Source: Proteus penneri (GTDB lineage Bacteria; Pseudomonadota; Gammaproteobacteria; Enterobacterales; Enterobacteriaceae). From it: a stretch of DNA of 58,085 nucleotides. The stretch spans positions 1-58,085 of the forward strand of contig NZ_PHFJ01000016.1 of assembly GCF_003144535.1 (NCBI RefSeq), read 5' to 3'. How positions within the stretch are numbered: position 1 is the first letter of the stretch; each line of letters starts with the position of its first letter. Under the pieces are notes generated by a model. That model worked only from the letters and a program-made list of their open reading frames with translations, made no database searches and was not told the origin of the DNA. This document shows positions 1 to 8,954 of the stretch, in pieces. The position numbers and the translations under genes are program-made.

Positions 1-50
1 GTAGCGATACGTTGAGCTAACCAGTACTAATGAACCGTGAGGCTTAACCT
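1..50 (+). rRNA. rrl: 23S ribosomal RNA, 3' end (partial)
   Basis: The first 50 bases match the conserved 3' terminus of enterobacterial 23S rRNA (GTTGAGCTAACC...GTACTAATGAACC, ending GGCTTAACCT). The rest of the gene lies before the window. A 5S gene follows in the usual operon order. The 3' boundary is set by analogy with the E. coli end and could be off by a few bases. Confidence 0.95.
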
Positions 51-261
51 GACAACACCGAAGGTGTTTTGTCTGAGAGACAAAGATGAATGAAGTAGGC
101 TTGTTTAAGATTGAATATTACTGGTTACGAACTGATGAAGGGTGAGTAACGGGTAATAAAACAGACCAGTTTGTCTGGAACAAACTGGAACAGTGCAGAG
201 CACTGGCCCCAAAGGGGTGAGTCTCAGGAAGAGACGAATAATTAAAGAATTTGAAGAATTC
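51..261 (+). other. 23S-5S intergenic spacer
   Basis: The spacer contains no tRNA-like cloverleaf. It carries small hairpins: AACACC/GGTGTT at 54-68, TTTGTCT/AGACAAA at 68-84 and CCCC-AAA-GGGG near 208-218. Their position suggests precursor-rRNA processing elements, but that role is inferred. Confidence 0.8.
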
Positions 262-381
262 TGCTTGGCGGCCATAGCGCAACGGTCCCACCTGATCCCA
301 TGCCGAACTCAGAAGTGAAACGTTGTAGCGCCGATGGTAGTGTGGGGTCTCCCCATGTGAGAGTAGGGAACTGCCAGGCAT
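262..381 (+). rRNA. rrf: 5S ribosomal RNA
   Basis: This is a 120-nt match to the enterobacterial 5S pattern. It starts TGCTTGGCGGCCATAGCG, contains CCGAACTCAGAAGTGAAAC and ends AACTGCCAGGCAT. The 5' and 3' ends pair as the terminal stem. It is the last gene of the rRNA operon, and a terminator follows 14 bases later. Confidence 0.97.
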
Positions 382-394
382 TAATTAAGACGAG

Positions 395-424
395 AAAGCC
401 AACCCAATGGGTTGGCTTTTTTGC
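395..424 (+). terminator. rRNA operon terminator 1
   Basis: A GC-containing stem (AAAGCCAACCC, loop AAT, GGGTTGGCTTT) is followed by a run of T. This is a classic rho-independent terminator directly after 5S. Confidence 0.92.
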
Positions 425-470
425 GTTTGGAGTTTTTAAATAAAATAATAATGAAAAATACACTATTTAG

Positions 471-496
471 ATGCCCCAACATAGGGCATTTTTATT
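471..496 (+). terminator. second terminator after the rRNA operon
   Basis: The stem ATGCCC/GGGCAT with a 7-nt loop is followed by TTTTTATT on the + strand. It could act as a second rRNA terminator. On the minus strand there is no T-run, so it serves the convergent regulator gene less well. Confidence 0.6.
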
Positions 497-509
497 ATTA
501 ATTGAATAA

Positions 510-1169
510 TTAACAAAAATTATGACGAGAGAATGCAGCGAGCACTGTCCTTTCTGAAATTTCCAAATAGTCTTCCATTGCCATCGCAGCTTCTTGTGCT
601 TTGCCATCCATTAATAGCCTTAAAATCTGTTCATTTTTCTCAATATAAGGTGCATGTAGTAATTGAGGATCGTTTAATAAACCGAAGGCTAAACGTAATT
701 CTACTAGAATAAGTTGGTATTGTTTAAACAGTCTAGGGCTATCTGAAAGCTCAACAATTGCGGTATGAAAATGCATGTTACAGGTTCCGACACTATTCCA
801 ATCTTGTTGTTCTTGAAACTTTTTTGCTTGTTCGACACTATCTTGCATTCTAATAATGGCTGGGTGCATAGGATAAGAATGTCGTAATGCATCACACTCA
901 ATTAACCGTCTTACACGATAAATATCCATAATAGAGGCCATATCTGGTACTGAAACAAAAACCCCACGATTAGGTTTATAAGTTAACAGCCCTTCTTGCG
1001 TCAACACACGAAAAACTTCTCTCAAAGTATTACGCGATATCTCTAGCGTTTCACTTAATGCGGTTTCTGAAAGTCTTTCACCAGGAGGTAATTCTCCTAT
1101 AGTGATCTTTTGTCGAATAATATTGGCGACTTTTTGAGAAAGAATTTGTGGAGATGTTTTTTTCTGCAT
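510..1169 (-). CDS. GntR family transcriptional regulator (FCD/FadR type)
   Basis: The protein has 219 residues. An N-terminal winged helix-turn-helix (about residues 5-75, including ISRNTLREVFRVLTQEGLL) is followed by an all-helical ligand-binding domain (about 80-210, with RRLIECDALRH) typical of the FCD subfamily. Regulators of this type usually bind a small organic acid and repress the neighbouring catabolic operon. It is divergent from the NRAMP/pxp/biotin-carboxylase operon across a 467-bp AT-rich gap, so it is the natural candidate to control that operon. The effector is unknown; 5-oxoproline or a related lactam is an inference from context. Confidence 0.88.
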   Translation of the reverse strand: MQKKTSPQILSQKVANIIRQKITIGELPPGERLSETALSETLEISRNTLREVFRVLTQEGLLTYKPNRGVFVSVPDMASIMDIYRVRRLIECDALRHSYPMHPAIIRMQDSVEQAKKFQEQQDWNSVGTCNMHFHTAIVELSDSPRLFKQYQLILVELRLAFGLLNDPQLLHAPYIEKNEQILRLLMDGKAQEAAMAMEDYLEISERTVLAAFSRHNFC

Positions 1170-1636
1170 TATCTTCTGCTATTAGCTCAATAGAAACATC
1201 TATTCTATCAGTGAGCTTTACAATATATAACCTCTATTGTCGCTGTATGTTGTACTTATCACTCTCTACAATATTGCTTTCTGTTTCTTTTTATTAAAAA
1301 AATTGATTTTTTCTTTATCAATTTTTAATGTTCAAATTTATTTTTCTTTATTTATATGCACTATTTTTGTGCATCTTATCTTTTTATGCTTCATTCCCGT
1401 GCATTTTTGATACGAATAAATCATCTCAAATTGTCAATAAAATGTTAAAAATGCGATCTTCTTTGCACTTTTATCATCCCATATTTAAATCTATTTGCTT
1501 ATTTATTCATCTATTATTATTAATTGTTCAACAATCTAACATCACTTGATTAACAATCACGTATTCATGCTCAACAATGGCATGTAAATTGCCTTAGTAA
1601 TAATAATTAAAATAATGATGATAAAGGGGGTAGCTT
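1170..1636. promoter_or_regulatory. divergent control region with spaced AACAAT elements
   Basis: This 467-bp AT-rich gap separates the GntR gene from the operon. It holds a perfect 13-bp palindrome, ATTGTT-C-AACAAT, at 1523-1535. Two further AACAAT copies lie at 1552-1557 and 1573-1578. The spacings are 22 and 21 bp, close to two helical turns. These are candidate operators for the divergent regulator. I see no convincing gene here; a 73-codon open frame at 1328-1549 is AT-rich low-complexity sequence. Confidence 0.5.
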
Positions 1637-2887
1637 ATGGCTACACAAGATTCTGCAAATACAGCTCCAACTTCGTTTATAAAAAGTAGACGTTCCTCTC
1701 TGATTGCCGCTATTTTTTTAATGGCAACCTCAGCAATTGGTCCTGGTTTTATTACACAAACTGCAACCTTTACGGCGACAATGGGGGCCGCATTTGCGTT
1801 TGGGATCTTAGCGTCGATTGTGATTGATTTTATTGTGCAACAAAGTATTTGGCGAGTGATCACGGTAACCAATATGCGGGCTTCAGATATTGCCAACAAA
1901 GCTATCCCGGGAAGTGGCTATTTGCTGGCGATATTAGTTATCTTCGGTGGTTTAGTTTTTAACGTTGGTAATATTGCAGGTGCAGGATTAGGGCTTAATG
2001 CAATGGTTGGACTAGATCCTAAATGGGGTGGGATCTTAAGTGCATTGCTTGCGATCTATATTTTCTCTTCACGTAAAGCCAGTAACTTTATTGATCGTAT
2101 GATTATCATTCTTGGTATGGTCATGATCTTACTAACTGTTTTTGTTATGTTTGCATCCAATCCACCGATTGGCGAAGCATTAAGACAAACAGTTTTACCT
2201 GACTCTATTAACTTTGCCACAATTACCACGATTGTGGGGGGAACAGTAGGGGGTTATATCTGTTATGCGGGTGCTCATCGTCTTCTTGATAAGGGAACGA
2301 CGGGTATTGAGAATATTGAAGCGGTATCGAACGCTGCAACAAAAGGTATCTTAGTTGTTGGATTGATGCGCTACATTTTGTTCCTTGCCATTTTAGGTGT
2401 TGTGGCTAGCGGTGTAACATTAGATATTTCTAGCCATGCTGCTAACCCTGCTTCACAAGCATTTCAACATGCTGCGGGTTTAGCTGGGTTACGTATCTTC
2501 GGTCTTATCTTATGGGCCGCTGCTCTCACTAGTGTTATTGGTGCTGCTTACACCTCTATGTCATTTATTACGGTGTTTAAAAAAGGGATCACAGAACGCC
2601 AACGTAATATCGCAACCATTATCTTTATTGCTGTTTCATTAGCTATTTATATGATGATGGGAACAGCGCCCGCTGCTCTATTAGTCTTTGCCGGTGGTTT
2701 TAATGGTCTGATTTTACCTATTGGTATGACATTGTTTATTTTTGTTGCATGGCGTCGCCAAGACTTAATGAATGGCTATAAATACCCAGCATGGTTGTTA
2801 TGGTCAGGCATTTTAGTCTGTGTACTGACTTGGTATATGGGCATCATGTCAGTCGGTGCGATTTTCAACTACCTCAAGATTGCTTAA
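1637..2887 (+). CDS. NRAMP-related membrane transporter (YcsG-like)
   Basis: This is a 416-residue integral membrane protein with about eleven hydrophobic segments and the overall NRAMP layout. In canonical NRAMP metal transporters the first transmembrane helix carries DPGN, which binds the metal. Here the equivalent position reads GPGF (residues 35-38), so the metal-coordinating Asp and Asn are both absent. It starts at ATG 1637 after AAAGGGGG and heads an operon with pxpA, a D-glutamate-cyclase-like gene, pxpBC and a biotin carboxylase. The same association (ycsG beside ycsF, ycsI, kipI and kipA) is known in Bacillus subtilis. Uptake of an organic substrate of the pathway is more likely than metal transport, but this is inference. 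Confidence 0.8.
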   Translation: MATQDSANTAPTSFIKSRRSSLIAAIFLMATSAIGPGFITQTATFTATMGAAFAFGILASIVIDFIVQQSIWRVITVTNMRASDIANKAIPGSGYLLAILVIFGGLVFNVGNIAGAGLGLNAMVGLDPKWGGILSALLAIYIFSSRKASNFIDRMIIILGMVMILLTVFVMFASNPPIGEALRQTVLPDSINFATITTIVGGTVGGYICYAGAHRLLDKGTTGIENIEAVSNAATKGILVVGLMRYILFLAILGVVASGVTLDISSHAANPASQAFQHAAGLAGLRIFGLILWAAALTSVIGAAYTSMSFITVFKKGITERQRNIATIIFIAVSLAIYMMMGTAPAALLVFAGGFNGLILPIGMTLFIFVAWRRQDLMNGYKYPAWLLWSGILVCVLTWYMGIMSVGAIFNYLKIA

Positions 2888-2900
2888 AGGAATAATAACA

Positions 2901-3686
2901 ATGATAAATGCCATCGATTTAAACAGTGATTTAGGTGAAAGCTTCGGACAATGGACAATGGGCAATGACGATGCAGTACTTGAAATAGTCAGTAGTGCCA
3001 ATATTGCCTGTGGTTTCCATGCTGGCTCCCCGGATGGAATTTTAAGAACATTAAAAGCGGCAAAACAACACAATGTCGCAATAGGGGCACATGTCGCTTA
3101 TCCTGATTTAGTGGGTTTTGGTCGCCGTAATATGGATATCGCCAGTGATGAATTAACCGCAGATGTGATTTATCAAATAGGTGCTTTGCAAGGATTGGCA
3201 AAAGCAGTGGGTTTGAGCGTGACTTATGTTAAGCCTCATGGCGCGTTGTATAACACAATTGCTCATGATAAACGCCAAGCACTTGCTGTTATTGAGGCGA
3301 TACTCGCCGTAGATCCTCAACTGACATTAGTTGCTTTAGCAGGATCACCTTTGATTACTCTTGCAAAAGAAAAAGGACTTCGTGTTATAGCCGAAGCCTT
3401 TGCAGACAGAGCTTATCACGCTGATGGCACTCTGGTTTCTCGTAAAAAAGAGGGCGCAGTTTTACATGATCCTGAACGTGTTGCACAACGTATGCTACAA
3501 CTTGTACAAGAAGGTGGTGTTGAGTCTATAGAAGGTATTTTTACGGCGATAAAAGCTGATTCTATTTGTGTTCATGGTGATAGTCCTGATGCAGTCAATT
3601 TAGCCAAAAGCGTAAAAGAAACTTTAATAAATCATGGTATTGCAATTAAATCATTTGCTCCTGCTTTACTGAAAGTTAAGGGGTAA
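2901..3686 (+). CDS. pxpA: 5-oxoprolinase subunit PxpA (LamB/YcsF family)
   Basis: The protein has 261 residues. LamB/YcsF signatures are clear: an N-terminal [25 protein letters not shown], the [10 protein letters not shown] region, KPHGALYN and a late VHGDSPDAV. PxpA works with PxpB and PxpC in ATP-dependent opening of 5-oxoproline to glutamate in the cytoplasm. The start ATG 2901 was chosen because an AAAGGAA site lies just upstream and the protein then begins as family members do; a longer frame reaching back to 2856 would overlap the transporter. The next gene begins 2 bases after the stop, so translation is probably coupled. Confidence 0.92.
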   Translation: MINAIDLNSDLGESFGQWTMGNDDAVLEIVSSANIACGFHAGSPDGILRTLKAAKQHNVAIGAHVAYPDLVGFGRRNMDIASDELTADVIYQIGALQGLAKAVGLSVTYVKPHGALYNTIAHDKRQALAVIEAILAVDPQLTLVALAGSPLITLAKEKGLRVIAEAFADRAYHADGTLVSRKKEGAVLHDPERVAQRMLQLVQEGGVESIEGIFTAIKADSICVHGDSPDAVNLAKSVKETLINHGIAIKSFAPALLKVKG

Positions 3687-3688
3687 AT

Positions 3689-4495
3689 ATGACAACTTTA
3701 ATGAAAGCAACTGCTGATGCAATCACCAAAGCACAAGAGGCTCGATTAGCAATTCGTCATGGTTTAGCTATACCAACAGCAGGTATGGCAAAAGGAATGA
3801 CACAAGCAAATATGATTAGTTTGCCTCGCGATTGGGCATTCGACTTTTTACTTTATGCACAGCGTAATCCTAAAAGTTGCCCTATCTTAGATGTTTGTGA
3901 ATCAGGTAGTTATCGTACTGTTTTAGCGAAAAACGCCGATCTGCGTACTGACATTCCTCTTTACCGTGTTTGGGAAAATGGCAAATTAACAGATGAGATT
4001 ACAGATGCTACAGCCATATGGGCACAACACCCCGATCTCGTAACGTTTCTTATTGGTTGTAGTTTCACTTTTGAAACGCCGATGTTAGAAGCGGGTATTG
4101 AAATTCGACACATTACGGATAACTGCAATGTTCCGATGTATAAAACCAATCGTTTATGTCGCCCAGCAGGACGATTAGAAGGCGAGTTAGTGGTTTCAAT
4201 GCGTCCTATTCCGTCAGATAGAATTGCTGATGCAGTAATGATCAGCGGCCGCTTTCCTTCGGTACACGGTGCTCCCGTGCATATTGGCTCACCTGATGCT
4301 CTAGGTATTAACGATATTATGTCGCCTGATTTTGGTTCACCAGTGAGAATTGAAGAAGGTGAGATCCCCGTGTTTTGGGCTTGTGGTGTCACACCACAAG
4401 CGGCGGTGATGCGTTCAGGCGTTCCTTTCGCGCTCAGTCATGCTCCGGGGCATATGTTTATTACTGATGTGCCTGATGCTGCTTATCATGTATAA
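3689..4495 (+). CDS. YcsI / D-glutamate cyclase family protein (putative hydro-lyase)
   Basis: The protein has 268 residues and belongs to the family annotated as putative hydro-lyase (DUF1445, YcsI). Conserved stretches include [15 protein letters not shown], the [10 protein letters not shown] segment, [21 protein letters not shown] and the C-terminal [15 protein letters not shown] mammalian member converts D-glutamate to 5-oxo-D-proline. If this enzyme does the same it would feed 5-oxoproline to the PxpABC system encoded around it; that step is inference. It sits between pxpA (2-bp gap) and pxpBC (14-bp gap), with AAGGGG upstream of its ATG. Confidence 0.85.
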   Translation: MTTLMKATADAITKAQEARLAIRHGLAIPTAGMAKGMTQANMISLPRDWAFDFLLYAQRNPKSCPILDVCESGSYRTVLAKNADLRTDIPLYRVWENGKLTDEITDATAIWAQHPDLVTFLIGCSFTFETPMLEAGIEIRHITDNCNVPMYKTNRLCRPAGRLEGELVVSMRPIPSDRIADAVMISGRFPSVHGAPVHIGSPDALGINDIMSPDFGSPVRIEEGEIPVFWACGVTPQAAVMRSGVPFALSHAPGHMFITDVPDAAYHV

Positions 4496-4509
4496 GGGAG
4501 GAAGATACT

Positions 4510-6087
4510 TTGCGCTTTTTGCCTGTTAACTTGTCTCACTTACTTGTCGAACTCTCCTCTTTAAAAGAGACGCTCGCATTGTATGAATCCGTTAAACAAG
4601 CGGATATTGCTGCTATTGAAGATATTGTACCCGCAGCGAAAACGCTCTTAATTCACTATACACCGTGGCTAATTACGGCTGAAGAACTTGTTGTTCAGCT
4701 CCGACAATTAGAAATCAAAGCGCTATCAGCACGTCAAACACAGTCATTAACGATCCCTGTTCATTATCAAGGTGAAGATCTCAATGAGGTCGCTGAATTA
4801 TTAGGGATCACTACCAATGAAGTGATCCGCAGACATACAGAACAAACCTATCAAGTTGCATTCACTGGTTTTGCACCGGGGTTTGCTTATCTGATCGCTG
4901 ATGAAACCCAGCTCTATGTACCTCGTCGTAAAACGCCTCGTACACGGATCCCAGCAGGTTCTGTTGGATTAGCCGGTGAATTTAGTGGTGTGTATCCACA
5001 ACAAAGTCCCGGCGGTTGGCAGTTAATCGGAACGACGGAAATAAAAATGTGGGATCTTTCCCGCGAACAACCCGCCTTTTTATTACCGGGAAATGAAGTG
5101 CATTTTATTGATGCACAAAAAGCACCAATAACCGTTTCATTGCCTGAAAAAAAATCGGCAGTAGCTCCCCCTCTTTCATTAAATGATACAGGCTTATATG
5201 TCATTTCGGCAGGGTTACAGACATTATTTCAAGATGAAGGACGAATTGGTGCTGCATCAATGGGGGTTTCTGCTTCTGGTGCACTAGATAAACCCGCTTT
5301 ACATGCGGCTAATCGTTTAGTTGGGAATCCGACAACCTTCGTGGCACTTGAGATAACTCAAGGTGGATTAACACTTAAAGCGCGACAAGATTGTGTTATT
5401 GCCTTAACTGGGGCGGATTGTTCTATTTTACTAAAACATGAGTCGGGAAAGAGTGAATATCTATCAAGCTATCAACCAATTGATGTTCGTTGTGGTGATG
5501 AAATTATTTTAGGTATACCAACAACAGGGGTACGTAGCTATCTTGCTGTGAGAGGTGGGTTTGAATTACCTAAAGTTTTAGGTAGTCAGGCTTTTGATAC
5601 TTTAGCGCAAATTGGGCCTAGTGCACTGCAAGAAGGAGATGTCCTTCATCTGAATAATGAAAGCATTTCAAACGGTATTGTAGCCGATGAACAGCCAACA
5701 TCAGTGCTGCCAAAACAAGGTGATATTGTCACACTTGATATCGTTTTAGGCCCTCGTACTGACTGGTTTACCGCGGATGCAATAAAGACGCTAACCTCTC
5801 AATTATGGCAAGTCACACCACAATCTAATCGTATTGGTTTACGTTTATTGGGCGAAACGCCCCTTGCGCGTGAGCAACAACAAGAATTATCAAGTGAAGG
5901 CACCTGTATTGGTGCAATACAAGTACCAATTAATGGGCAGCCTGTTTTGTTTCTTAACGATCACCCATTAACAGGGGGCTATCCTGTTATTGGTGCTGTC
6001 GCTGAATATCACTTACCACTCGCAGGGCAAATCCCTGTTAACGCTAAAATTCGTTTTAATCCAATTACCGAATTTCAAGAATATTGA
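4510..6087 (+). CDS. fused 5-oxoprolinase subunits B and C (PxpB-PxpC; KipI-KipA)
   Basis: The protein has 525 residues with two domains. The KipI/PxpB (AHS1) domain spans about 1-215 and carries FTGFAPGFAYL, RIPAGSVGLAGE and YPQQSPGGWQLIGTTE. The KipA/PxpC (AHS2) domain spans about 225-515 and carries LQTLFQDEGRIGAASMGVSA, SGALDKPALHAANRLVGN, LTGADC and SYLAVRGG. In many bacteria these are separate genes. The start is a TTG at 4510, supported by AGGGAGG eight bases upstream. The same two domains make up the carboxyltransferase part of urea carboxylase, which matters because a biotin carboxylase-BCCP protein is encoded next. Either 5-oxoprolinase activity or biotin-dependent carboxyl transfer to a lactam is possible. 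Confidence 0.9.
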   Translation: MRFLPVNLSHLLVELSSLKETLALYESVKQADIAAIEDIVPAAKTLLIHYTPWLITAEELVVQLRQLEIKALSARQTQSLTIPVHYQGEDLNEVAELLGITTNEVIRRHTEQTYQVAFTGFAPGFAYLIADETQLYVPRRKTPRTRIPAGSVGLAGEFSGVYPQQSPGGWQLIGTTEIKMWDLSREQPAFLLPGNEVHFIDAQKAPITVSLPEKKSAVAPPLSLNDTGLYVISAGLQTLFQDEGRIGAASMGVSASGALDKPALHAANRLVGNPTTFVALEITQGGLTLKARQDCVIALTGADCSILLKHESGKSEYLSSYQPIDVRCGDEIILGIPTTGVRSYLAVRGGFELPKVLGSQAFDTLAQIGPSALQEGDVLHLNNESISNGIVADEQPTSVLPKQGDIVTLDIVLGPRTDWFTADAIKTLTSQLWQVTPQSNRIGLRLLGETPLAREQQQELSSEGTCIGAIQVPINGQPVLFLNDHPLTGGYPVIGAVAEYHLPLAGQIPVNAKIRFNPITEFQEY

Positions 6088-6103
6088 TAGGAGAATGCCA
6101 CTC

Positions 6104-7849
6104 ATGACAACAATTAACCAAAAACAACGAGTGAAGCATCGAGTACTTATTGCAAATCGAGGTGAAATCGCGGTTCGCATTATTCGTGCTTGTCAGGATT
6201 ATGGTGCCACTTCAATTGCCATTTATGCCAATGATGATATTGATGCACTACACGTTCGTCTTGCTGATGAAGCTTATGGACTCAATGGTAATTTACCGAA
6301 AGAAAGCTATTTAGATATCAACAAAATTATTGATATTGCTAGTAAAGCTAAAGCGACGATGATCCATCCAGGCTATGGTTTTCTTTCAGAGCGTGCAGAT
6401 TTTGCAAAAGCGGTACAAGAAGCCGGATTTATTTGGGTCGGGCCAAATCCTGAAACGATTGAGGTACTTGGCGATAAAGTGAAAGCACGTAAAATTGCAC
6501 AATCTGTTGGTGCTCCTCTTGTAAATGGTACGGCTGATCCTGTTAATAATACCAAAGAAGTATTAGATTTTGCCAAGCAATATGGTTTGCCAGTTGCGAT
6601 TAAAGCCGCTTTTGGTGGTGGTGGGCGAGGCTTAAAAATTGCCCATAAAATGGAAGAAATTGAAGAGCTTTATCATTCCGCAGTACGAGAAGCAGTCACC
6701 GCATTTGGACGTGGTGAATGTTACGTTGAACAATTCTTAGATAAACCTCGTCATATCGAGGCGCAAATTATCGCAGATAAATTAGGCAATGTTGTTGTCG
6801 TTGGAACACGAGATTGTTCGCTACAACGTCGTAATCAAAAGCTGATTGAAGAAGCCCCAGCACCTTATTTAACAGATGAACAACGTGAACGTATTCACCA
6901 ATCAGCTAAAGATATTTGTGTTAAAGCGGGCTATATAGGGGCAGGTACAGTTGAGTTTTTATTAAGTGCAAATGGCACTATCTCATTTCTGGAAGTAAAC
7001 ACTCGTCTACAAGTAGAGCATCCAGTGACAGAAGAAACGGCAGGCATTGATTTAGTTATCGAGCAGTTACGTATCGCTGAAGGGTTGCCACTCAGTATTG
7101 ATAAAACCCCTGTCCCGCGCGGTCATTCTTTTGAATTTAGGATCAATGCAGAAGATCCGGCGAAAGGTTTTTTACCTACACCCGGTTTAATTACACATTT
7201 TTCTCAGCCTTCAGGTCCAGGTGTGCGAGTAGACAGTGGTGTTGCTGAAAATAATCAGGTTTCACGCCAATTCGATTCAATGATGGCCAAACTGATAGTG
7301 ACAGGTGCAACACGTGAACAAGCCATTGCACGGGCTCGTCGGGCATTATCTGAATTTAAAATAGAAGGTGTGGCAAGTGTATTGCCTTTCCATTGTGAAA
7401 TGATGGAACACCCCGATTTTACTGAAGATTTTAAGGTACATACTCGTTGGATTGAAACTGATTTTCAGGCAAAAAATAGCCATTTCCCACGTAGTACATC
7501 AGCAAAAAATGAAGAACTCGTTCGTACCTTTATTGAAATTGATGGTCGTCGTCATGAACTTGCTTTGCCAGCTCAATTATTATCACTCTCTGCGGTAATA
7601 CCAACAGCAATGAATGCCAGTCATGAGAAAGAAGAGAATGAAAAAGCAGTTATTGCGCCAATTTCTGGTGTATTACATAGCTGGATCTTATCTGATGGTG
7701 ACAACGTCAAAGAAGGTGATGTTATTGCTATTATGGAAGCGATGAAAATGGAAGTTCAGGTGGTCGCATCTTGTGACGGGGTATTACAGCAAAAAGCTAA
7801 AACAGGTGATTACTTTTCAGCAGAAACCGTTTTAGCTGAAATAAATTAA
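6104..7849 (+). CDS. biotin carboxylase fused to biotin carboxyl carrier domain
   Basis: The protein has 581 residues. The biotin carboxylase N-domain begins RVLIANRGEIAVRIIRAC. The ATP-grasp part has KAAFGGGGRGLKI, RDCSLQRRNQKLIEEAPAP and FLEVNTRLQVEHPVTEE. A linker of about 60 residues leads to a C-terminal biotinyl domain with the EAMKMEV motif holding the biotinylated lysine. Such proteins carboxylate biotin with ATP and bicarbonate and hand the carboxyl group to a carboxyltransferase. None of the acyl-CoA type is encoded here; the only candidate partner is the KipI-KipA fusion upstream (16-bp gap). It is distinct from the usual acetyl-CoA carboxylase subunits, where AccB and AccC are separate. 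ATG 6104 was chosen over ATG 6095, which is too close to the AGGAG at 6089-6093. Confidence 0.9.
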   Translation: MTTINQKQRVKHRVLIANRGEIAVRIIRACQDYGATSIAIYANDDIDALHVRLADEAYGLNGNLPKESYLDINKIIDIASKAKATMIHPGYGFLSERADFAKAVQEAGFIWVGPNPETIEVLGDKVKARKIAQSVGAPLVNGTADPVNNTKEVLDFAKQYGLPVAIKAAFGGGGRGLKIAHKMEEIEELYHSAVREAVTAFGRGECYVEQFLDKPRHIEAQIIADKLGNVVVVGTRDCSLQRRNQKLIEEAPAPYLTDEQRERIHQSAKDICVKAGYIGAGTVEFLLSANGTISFLEVNTRLQVEHPVTEETAGIDLVIEQLRIAEGLPLSIDKTPVPRGHSFEFRINAEDPAKGFLPTPGLITHFSQPSGPGVRVDSGVAENNQVSRQFDSMMAKLIVTGATREQAIARARRALSEFKIEGVASVLPFHCEMMEHPDFTEDFKVHTRWIETDFQAKNSHFPRSTSAKNEELVRTFIEIDGRRHELALPAQLLSLSAVIPTAMNASHEKEENEKAVIAPISGVLHSWILSDGDNVKEGDVIAIMEAMKMEVQVVASCDGVLQQKAKTGDYFSAETVLAEIN

Positions 7850-7905
7850 GCGTATTAAAGAATTAATATATTGATTAATAAGAATAATACCTGCCTTTAA
7901 TATTC

Positions 7906-7946
7906 GCCCTTTAAGATGAGTAAATTTCGTATTAAAGGGCTTTTTT
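7906..7946 (+). terminator. terminator of the pxp/biotin-carboxylase operon
   Basis: A perfect 9-bp inverted repeat (GCCCTTTAA / TTAAAGGGC) with a 17-nt loop is followed by TTTTTT. It lies about 55 bases after the operon's last stop codon. Confidence 0.8.
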
Positions 7947-7988
7947 ATAATAACTTTATTTATATATCTATTTGTTATATCTAATTCC

Positions 7989-8017
7989 TTTTGGTTATAA
8001 GTTATTTTGCCTATAAT
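7989..8017 (+). promoter_or_regulatory. probable sigma-70 promoter for the TauE-like permease
   Basis: A perfect TATAAT (8012-8017) has a weak -35 (TTTTGG, 7989-7994) at 17-bp spacing. It is 35 bases before the ATG at 8053. Confidence 0.5.
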
Positions 8018-8052
8018 CTAGGCTCGCTAAATTATCAGCAAAAGGAAATAAG

Positions 8053-8850
8053 ATGTTACTCGTCTCACAATTGCTTATCGGCGCTGCAATAGGGTTAGTT
8101 ATTACAACGACCGGTGTTGGCGGAGGCGTTATTTTATTGCCTGTTCTTATTTATCTTTTTGGAATGAATGCATTAGCGGCTGTGGCAACGGCTAATTTGT
8201 TATCTATGCTAATGAAACTCTCGTCTTCTTATATTCATTTTCGGTTAGGTAATATTCCATTAAAACCCGCATTATTAATTTTGGCGATCATGTTTCCTGC
8301 AACTTTTTTAGCGAGTTATGGGGTGACGTGGTTGGGATCGCAACCTCAATATTACGATCGTGTTGAATCTGGTATTAATATTTTAATGATCGTTGCCATC
8401 GTGTTTTCATTGATTTTGTTTTTACAACGAATGATAAGAAGATCAACAGGTTCAGATCTTTTAATTTCTTTGCCACCACCTTCATCCGTTACTTTTTCTT
8501 CCTTATTTGTACCAGGAATGAGTGCTGGGCTTGTGCTTGGAGCGACGGGAGTTGGAGGGGGATTAGTGGTATTGCCTGTATTAATGCGTTTTGCACAAAT
8601 GGGGATTAAAGAGGCAATTGGGACCTCTATTTTTATTACTACGATCCTTTCGGGTGGCTCAGCGATTGCTTATAGTGCTGGTGGTTATACCGATGTTCAC
8701 ACGGCACTTATTCTTTGCTTAGGATCATTATTCTCTATTCCATTAGCACGCTATTTACTTGTCTATTTATCAGAGCGTTTTTTCCAATATTTAACACTGT
8801 CGTTTATTCTGATCAGCATCATTATGATGAGTTGGAAGTTAATAAATTAA
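8053..8850 (+). CDS. TauE/SafE (TSUP) family membrane permease
   Basis: This 265-residue membrane protein has about eight hydrophobic helices arranged as two internal repeats. Each repeat opens with the same glycine-rich signature: TTTGVGGGVILLPVL near residue 18 and GATGVGGGLVVLPVL near 160. This is the hallmark of the TauE/SafE family, whose members export sulfite, sulfoacetate or similar anions. The substrate cannot be deduced. The gene stands alone, with a terminator upstream and its own promoter. AAAGGAAA precedes the ATG. Confidence 0.85.
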   Translation: MLLVSQLLIGAAIGLVITTTGVGGGVILLPVLIYLFGMNALAAVATANLLSMLMKLSSSYIHFRLGNIPLKPALLILAIMFPATFLASYGVTWLGSQPQYYDRVESGINILMIVAIVFSLILFLQRMIRRSTGSDLLISLPPPSSVTFSSLFVPGMSAGLVLGATGVGGGLVVLPVLMRFAQMGIKEAIGTSIFITTILSGGSAIAYSAGGYTDVHTALILCLGSLFSIPLARYLLVYLSERFFQYLTLSFILISIIMMSWKLIN

Positions 8851-8954
8851 CTTAATGTAATATCGAGTGAGTCAATCTTTCTCTTATTCTCTTTAGTTAG
8901 ACTAAACTTATTCTATCATCATTAGATTAACGACTAAGAGTAAGTAAAAACGAG

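Noticed and set aside
51-261. tRNA gene in the 23S-5S spacer
   Set aside because: No cloverleaf or TTCGA-type T-loop is present; the hairpins are short and look like processing stems.
1328-1549. 73-codon open frame in the GntR-operon gap
   Set aside because: It is Phe/Leu/Ile-rich low-complexity sequence from AT-rich DNA, with no ribosome site, and overlaps the probable operator region.
5990-6103. N-terminal extension of the biotin carboxylase
   Set aside because: It lies within the coding end of pxpBC and has no ribosome site; AGGAG supports the start at 6104.
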